This document shows, in pieces, positions 32,418 through 36,620 of a DNA stretch of 36,620 bases. A program made the translations under genes and the position numbers. Below the pieces are notes generated by a model. The model ran no database searches, was not told the DNA's origin, and saw only the letters and a list, made by a program, of their open reading frames with translations. The DNA comes from Reyranellaceae bacterium (GTDB taxonomy: Bacteria; Pseudomonadota; Alphaproteobacteria; Reyranellales; Reyranellaceae): assembly GCA_022844045.1 (NCBI GenBank), contig JALHMM010000065.1:1-36620 (forward strand), given 5' to 3'. Each line of letters opens with the position of its first letter. The first letter of the stretch is position 1.

Positions 32418-34355
32418 TCACCGCGATACGACCTGCGCGAGCAAGGTGATCAATGCCGCCCCGTCGCCGGCGCGAACGATCCGCACGCCCGGTGTGCCGG
32501 CGGGCAGGCCGCATTCCTGGGAGCACAGCACGGGCACGCCGCGCGCCAACGCCTCGAGCAGCAGGCGCGGGCGGTGCTCGACGAAGGCCGGCAGGACAAC
32601 GCAGGCGATGCCAGCCCAAGGGTCGCGGCGGTCGGCGGGAGACGCATCGACGCCGGACCAGAAGTCCGCGCCCTCGCTTGCCTGTCCCAGCACGCGCACC
32701 GGCAGACCGAGCGCGCGGCAGGCCGCGCGCACGTCGAACGCGCCCTTGCGGCCCAGCGCGGAGGCCGGGAAGAGCACGGCGCCGCGAGACTCGAGCGAAC
32801 TTTTGACATCGCGCGCTTGCGGGATGGCCCAGTCCAATTGCTGGACCAGGCCGCCATACCGCGCACGGCAATAGGTGGCCACCGCCGCGTGCGGCGTGAC
32901 CAGCGCATGGGCGCCGCGCAGGGCTTCCTCCTCCGCCTCGATCAGCGCCGCATCGGCGCGGAAGTCGGCGAGAGTCGGCGATTGCGGATGCAGGGCGCTG
33001 GCGCGATCGAGCTGGGCATGCAGCAGGCTGAGCGGCGAGCGGTTCAGCAGCACCGTGTAGTGCCGTCCGCCGAGCACACCGGCGCGCCACAGATGCGGCA
33101 GGAGGTTGAGCGAGATCACCAGGCGATCGGCTTCGAGCGCGAGGTCGCGCGCATAGGTGTCGGCGAGCATGCGGTCCAAGCGCAAAAGGCCGCGCTGACG
33201 CGCCGCGCCCTGGGCGCCGAGCAAGCGCGTGGCGAGGCCGCGCGTGATGGTAAGCGCGACATGCTCGCGGACGCGAACCTTGGGTAGCGCGGCCACCGAC
33301 CAGGCATAAGCGGCGCGCCCGCGGCGCTTGCCGTCCATCGGCAGCGACACCTGATCGCCGGCGCGCGCCCGCTTGGCCATCCAGCGGTCAAACTCCGGCC
33401 AGACCTCGTCGAGCAACCAGGCGGTATGGCCGGCTTGGATCGCCGGCGCGATGTACTCGACGCAGTCCCGTTGCTCGCAGCCGATGCAGTCGTGGGCGTG
33501 ATCGTGATCGTGTGGGTCGTTCTTCCCTTCTCCCCGCGCATGCGGGGAGAAGGTGCCGAGCGTCAGCGAGACGGATGAGGGGCTTCCTGGCGCAACGGCC
33601 GCCTCCGTCGTTGTTGAAACACCGCGAAGCCCCTCATCCGCCCTTCGGGCAGCTTCTGCCCGCATGCGCGGGGAGAAGGAAGACGCGCGCAGCCTGACAT
33701 GGAGATGCGTCGCATCCAGGCTGACGTCGAGCACGCAATCAACCGACGCGCGGAACCGCAGATCGACGTAGTTCCAGAACACGGTGGCATCCAGGCCGCG
33801 CTCGGCGAGCGAGCCGGCAACAACCTTCGAATGCGCGTGGCGCTCGACGATCTCCAGGCCGGCGTCGAGCGCGGCGGCGTACAGCGCGTTGGACAACTGG
33901 CACAGCCCGCCGCCGGTGCTCGCCACCATGCAGCCCTCGCGCAGCTCGCGGCCGGCTACATAGCCGCGCGAACGCAGGGGCCGGCCCAGCGCGCGCCAGA
34001 AGCTGAACACCCCGCCAGCTGGAATGAAGAGGCCGTTCAGGCGACGCGCCGCCACGCGCAGGTTCTGCACCTTGCCGGCGGTCAGCTTCCATTCGGCGCC
34101 CGCACCCGCTTCATCCCCGCGCGTGAGACTCCACAGGGGCGTATGCGACGCCCCGATGGTGGCGGGCCAATCCGAGCAGCGTTCAACGAATTCGCCGGCG
34201 AATGTTTCGCTCGCGCCAAGATCATGAACGGCGCGACGCAGGCGCAAGCCGTTGGCGCGGAAGCCGAACCAGGCGCGGTCGGCCCAAGAGGCCGCCCATG
34301 TGCCGAAACGCCGGCCGAGGGCTGGCGCCGCGCGCGCAACGACCTGCGAGCTCAC
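32418..34355 (-). CDS. VanW-domain protein fused to a glycosyltransferase-like domain, with an in-frame palindromic repeat
   Basis: 645 residues. The VanW domain (about 85-225) shows FIPAGGVFSFWRALG, RGYVAGRELREGCM and STGGGLCQLSNALYAAAL. The C-terminal half (about 340-645) resembles a GT1-type glycosyltransferase, ending with FVEHRPRLLLEALARGVPVLCS. Between them, residues about 225-278 are encoded by a palindromic repeat (33524-33682) and read through without stop or shift; a His/Cys cluster (DHDHAHDCIGCEQRDC) follows, possibly metal-binding. VanW is linked to glycopeptide resistance and the cell envelope, but its function is unknown. The GTG start at 34355 overlaps the gcvA-like stop (GTGA). 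Confidence 0.8.
   Translation of the reverse strand: MSSQVVARAAPALGRRFGTWAASWADRAWFGFRANGLRLRRAVHDLGASETFAGEFVERCSDWPATIGASHTPLWSLTRGDEAGAGAEWKLTAGKVQNLRVAARRLNGLFIPAGGVFSFWRALGRPLRSRGYVAGRELREGCMVASTGGGLCQLSNALYAAALDAGLEIVERHAHSKVVAGSLAERGLDATVFWNYVDLRFRASVDCVLDVSLDATHLHVRLRASSFSPRMRAEAARRADEGLRGVSTTTEAAVAPGSPSSVSLTLGTFSPHARGEGKNDPHDHDHAHDCIGCEQRDCVEYIAPAIQAGHTAWLLDEVWPEFDRWMAKRARAGDQVSLPMDGKRRGRAAYAWSVAALPKVRVREHVALTITRGLATRLLGAQGAARQRGLLRLDRMLADTYARDLALEADRLVISLNLLPHLWRAGVLGGRHYTVLLNRSPLSLLHAQLDRASALHPQSPTLADFRADAALIEAEEEALRGAHALVTPHAAVATYCRARYGGLVQQLDWAIPQARDVKSSLESRGAVLFPASALGRKGAFDVRAACRALGLPVRVLGQASEGADFWSGVDASPADRRDPWAGIACVVLPAFVEHRPRLLLEALARGVPVLCSQECGLPAGTPGVRIVRAGDGAALITLLAQVVSR
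33524..33682. repeat. Palindromic repeat Q (RIME-like) inside a coding gene
   Basis: About 159 bp, 53 codons. The ends are hairpins with CTTCTCCCCGCGCATGCGGG and GCCCGCATGCGCGGGGAGAA. Inner arms (GATGAGGGGCTT with AAGCCCCTCATC) pair across the centre. It shares the GCCCTTCGGGC-type segment with repeat P but has different ends, so it is a second family. The outline resembles the rhizobial RIME intergenic elements, but it lies wholly within the VanW-glycosyltransferase gene. Confidence 0.85.
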
Positions 34356-35302
34356 ACCGCCTGCCTCCCGGCCGCCGAATCGATATCGGCTTCACCGCCG
34401 GCCTGGGCGCGCAGCCACGACAGGAATGCGGCGACCTTGGGCAGAGTCGTCTTCCGCGTCGGGCAGACGAAGTGATAGGCGAAATCCAGGGTCTGCGAGA
34501 CGTTGAACGGGCGGATCAGCCGGCCGGCGCGGATGTCGTCAGCCGCCAGCCGCCCTTTGGCCAGCGCCACACCCTGGCCGGCGATCGCCGCTTCCAGCAC
34601 CAGGCTCGACTGGTTGAAGCGCACGCCGCGGGCGGAATCGATGCCGCTCACGCCAGCGGCGCGCAGCCACATGCGCCAGTCCGGGCAGCTCGGATCCTGG
34701 TCGGGGCTGTCGTCGTGCAGCAGGGTGAGGTGGCGCAGCTCGTCGGGCGTCGCCGGCAGGCGGCCGATCACTTCCAGCGACGGGCTGCACACCGGGAAGA
34801 CGGTCTCCTCGAGGATCTTCTCGTGGAACAGCGGCGCGTAGTTGCCGGCGCCATAGCGGATGGCGCAGTCGATGTCGTCGGCGTCGAAATCGACCAGGTT
34901 CATGGAGGCGGTGATGCGCACGTCGATCTCCGGCGCGGCGGTGCGGAAATCGTCGAGCCGGGGCACAAGCCATTTTGCGGCGAAAGATGGCGCCACTGAG
35001 ACGGTGAGCGGGCCCGACTTGCCGCCGGCCGAAAGCTGCTGCAGCGACTGCACGATGCCGTCGAACGCCTCGGTCAGGCCGGGCAGGCAGCTCTGGCCCT
35101 CGGCGGTCAGCAGCAGGTTGCGGTTCGAGCGCTTGAACAGCTCGACGCCGAGATAGTCCTCGAGCTGACGGATCTGCTGGCTCACCGCCGCCGGCGTCAC
35201 GTGCAATTCGCTTGCCGCCTTGGAGAAGCTCATGTGTTTGGCCGCCACCACGAAGGCGCGCAGCGAATTGAGCGGCGGCAGACGACTGAGGGTGATGCGC
35301 AT
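34352..35302 (-). CDS. GcvA-like LysR-family regulator
   Basis: 316 residues (319 if the ATG at 35311 is used). It has LPPLNSLRAFVVAAKHMSFSKAASELHVTPAAVSQQI at the start, the typical GcvA/AmpR-type DNA-binding domain, and VSVAPSFAAKWLVPRLDDF and DIDCAIRYGAG in the effector domain. In AmpR such regulators sense cell-wall fragments, in GcvA glycine; here the coupled downstream VanW gene may be its target (inference). The stop overlaps the GTG start of that gene by four bases. Confidence 0.9.
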   Translation of the reverse strand: MRITLSRLPPLNSLRAFVVAAKHMSFSKAASELHVTPAAVSQQIRQLEDYLGVELFKRSNRNLLLTAEGQSCLPGLTEAFDGIVQSLQQLSAGGKSGPLTVSVAPSFAAKWLVPRLDDFRTAAPEIDVRITASMNLVDFDADDIDCAIRYGAGNYAPLFHEKILEETVFPVCSPSLEVIGRLPATPDELRHLTLLHDDSPDQDPSCPDWRMWLRAAGVSGIDSARGVRFNQSSLVLEAAIAGQGVALAKGRLAADDIRAGRLIRPFNVSQTLDFAYHFVCPTRKTTLPKVAAFLSWLRAQAGGEADIDSAAGRQAV

Positions 35303-35433
35303 GGTGCCCATATCGCGGAGGCAGCCGCCTTCCGCAACCGGGATTGTTAAATCAACACTTTACACACACTCGTGGTGTTATTTAAGAATCGCCTTCGTTT
35401 TCGCCGGCATTGATCAGGCGTCGCCCCGATCCG

Positions 35434-35784
35434 CTACTTCTTGGCGGGCGTAGCCGGCTTCGGCGGCGGCTGGCGAGCGATGATCCGGTCCTTGATCTTG
35501 TCGTAAACCGCCTCGGGAATAATGCTCTTGTCGGCCAGCTCATTCTTGGCGCGGTAGGGACGGCCCTTGATGATCGCGTCGCTGCGGGCGTCGCCGATCC
35601 CGTCCAGGGTCATCAAGGTCGCCTTGTCGGCGGTGTTGATGTCGATCAGCTCGGTCGTCGGTGCGGCGGGAGCCGGCGCCGCGGGCGGCGTGGCGGGCTT
35701 GGTCGCCTGAGCAAGGGCGCCGACCGGCGAGAGGGCGACCGCACCCAGCAGGATGGCGGTCAGCAGCTGGCGAGGGACGCGCAT
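35434..35784 (-). CDS. Exported ComEA-like helix-hairpin-helix protein
   Basis: 116 residues. A signal peptide (LLTAILLGAVALSPVGALAQA), a Pro/Ala-rich linker, then TELIDINTADKATLMTLDGIGDARSDAIIKGRPY, the double helix-hairpin-helix of ComEA-type proteins, and a basic Pro/Lys tail. ComEA binds DNA in the periplasm during uptake; many proteobacteria have such small homologues without other competence genes. ATG 35784 with GGAGG at seven bases is chosen over an earlier frame start (35838) that lacks a signal. A single-gene unit, divergent from the DUF4329 gene. Confidence 0.85.
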   Translation of the reverse strand: MRVPRQLLTAILLGAVALSPVGALAQATKPATPPAAPAPAAPTTELIDINTADKATLMTLDGIGDARSDAIIKGRPYRAKNELADKSIIPEAVYDKIKDRIIARQPPPKPATPAKK

Positions 35785-35890
35785 AGTCAGCCTCCAAGAT
35801 CGATCGTCCGCAGTGTACGACCATCGCCATTGAGCCATGGTATCGTGACCCCTACTTGACGAACGACAGCAGCGGCGCGGAGATCATTCC

Positions 35891-36403
35891 ATGGCCCAAC
35901 CCAAAAGCGCAACGCGTGCCGAGATGACCGTCGAGGCATATGCGCGACAGATCCTGGCCCCGCTGATCAAGAAGTCGGTCGATGACCAGCGGGAATATGG
36001 CGGCGTCATCTACCGCAACACCGCCACCGGCGAGCTGGGCAAGACCGGCCCGTTCAAGGGCGACTCGCCAACCCATGTCGACGTCAGGGTCTGGGCGCCC
36101 GAAGGCAAAACCCGGAAGGAATGGAATGCCGGCTGCCCGACGGGCACTGAACCGGTCGCCTGGTATCACACCCACCCGGTGAAGGTCGTGATGACCCGCG
36201 ACGGGCTGATGCACGCCGAATGGGACAAGTTCGAAGGCGGTGACCAGCTGATTTCCGACTCGTTCCTGCTGACCGGCTACGTCGCCACCATGGACCGCCA
36301 GCTCTGGCGATACGACTATCCGGAACCGGTGATGTACAACGGCGAACGCGTGCCATCGGGGGATGCCAACGGCAACTATACGCCGCTCAACGGCAAGCTC
36401 TGA
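35891..36403 (+). CDS. DUF4329-domain protein (JAB/MPN-like)
   Basis: 170 residues. The region EYGGVIYRNTATGELGKTGPFKG followed by PVAWYHTHPV and an acidic end (EGGDQLISD) matches DUF4329, which has the His-x-His-Pro and distal Asp of JAB-type metallo-peptidases. Such domains are seen in polymorphic toxin proteins and as free-standing small proteins. Here there is no signal peptide or toxin delivery domain. ATG 35891 has GGAG nine bases upstream. Fifty-two bases separate it from the probable glnD. Confidence 0.75.
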   Translation: MAQPKSATRAEMTVEAYARQILAPLIKKSVDDQREYGGVIYRNTATGELGKTGPFKGDSPTHVDVRVWAPEGKTRKEWNAGCPTGTEPVAWYHTHPVKVVMTRDGLMHAEWDKFEGGDQLISDSFLLTGYVATMDRQLWRYDYPEPVMYNGERVPSGDANGNYTPLNGKL

Positions 36404-36455
36404 CGTCGCAGGCGATATCCCCGCGCGCGGTCAGCCTGTATGATGCGCCGCACCC

Positions 36456-36620
36456 ATGGCCGCGCTTTACGACAATATCCTTCGCCGCCGGGCGATCATC
36501 AGCCGGCAGGCGGTGCTCGCCAGTATCGAGCGCTTGTGCGGCGACGCGGCCGACGGCGGCGAGCCGCCGCGCGCGCCGGTGCTGGCGCTGTTCAAGGACG
36601 CGCTGGCGGGCGGCCGCGCC
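36456..36620 (+). CDS. glnD: Probable PII uridylyltransferase GlnD, N-terminal part only
   Basis: The frame from ATG 36456 is open to the window edge (55 codons). It reads ILRRRAIISRQAVLASIE and then PVLALFKDALAGGRA, which resembles the start of alphaproteobacterial GlnD, where this helix is followed by an EIRRRFE-type sequence and the nucleotidyltransferase domain. GlnD adds or removes UMP on PII according to glutamine level. The catalytic domains are outside the window, so the call rests on the N-terminal helix alone. Confidence 0.55.
   Translation, partial: MAALYDNILRRRAIISRQAVLASIERLCGDAADGGEPPRAPVLALFKDALAGGRA

Overview
High-GC DNA with the genes mnmG-rsmG-parA-parB in a row, mnmE nearby and three parS-type sites points to the origin-proximal region of an alphaproteobacterial chromosome. 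It is probably a soil or water member of the Rhodospirillales/Reyranella/Hyphomicrobiales type; that placement is inferred from gene content and repeat style, not from a marker gene. No rRNA, tRNA or CRISPR array was seen.

Layout. 1-1640: dispersed repeats, a HAD-type dehalogenase, and a DUF6932-like gene broken by a one-base frameshift with a small ORF behind it. 1636-6653 (minus): a catabolic-looking run of a DapA-family aldolase/lyase, a PEP-mutase/isocitrate-lyase-family enzyme, an HpaB-type flavin monooxygenase and an MhpA-type FAD hydroxylase; the last two are translationally coupled. A structured leader with a terminator-like hairpin precedes the DapA-family gene. 6941-8018: a papain/C39-like peptidase facing a GlcG/HbpS-type protein. 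8323-11334 (minus): an FtsX-type permease, ABC ATPase and HlyD adaptor, a DevBCA/MacAB-like exporter. 11410-11938: remnant of an IS5-family transposase. 11939-12975: a secreted NTF2-like protein and a ParDE-type toxin-antitoxin pair. 13031-16734 (minus): hydantoinase/oxoprolinase B and A subunits. 16942-18006 (plus): a lower-GC gene joining a DUF4431-like domain to a trypsin-like protease.

18019-22765 (minus): mnmG, rsmG, parA, parB. The mnmG-rsmG gap holds two tandem units of exactly 185 bp, each a parS site followed by a long palindromic repeat, closed by a third parS. The outer parS sites overlap the mnmG stop codon and the rsmG start codon. 22811-24723: two tandem LysR paralogues. 25125-28908 (plus): two single-domain response regulators and a large PAS histidine kinase. 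These regulatory genes separate mnmG from mnmE (29261-30772). 30787-35302 (minus): a secreted M14 carboxypeptidase, a VanW-glycosyltransferase fusion and a GcvA-like LysR regulator. The fusion gene carries a palindromic repeat in frame, read as about 53 residues between its two domains. 35434-36620: a ComEA-like helix-hairpin-helix protein, a DUF4329 protein and the start of a probable glnD.

The most striking material is the repeat biology: palindromic elements that build the presumptive centromere array, supply the rsmG ribosome-binding site, and in one case are translated inside a protein.
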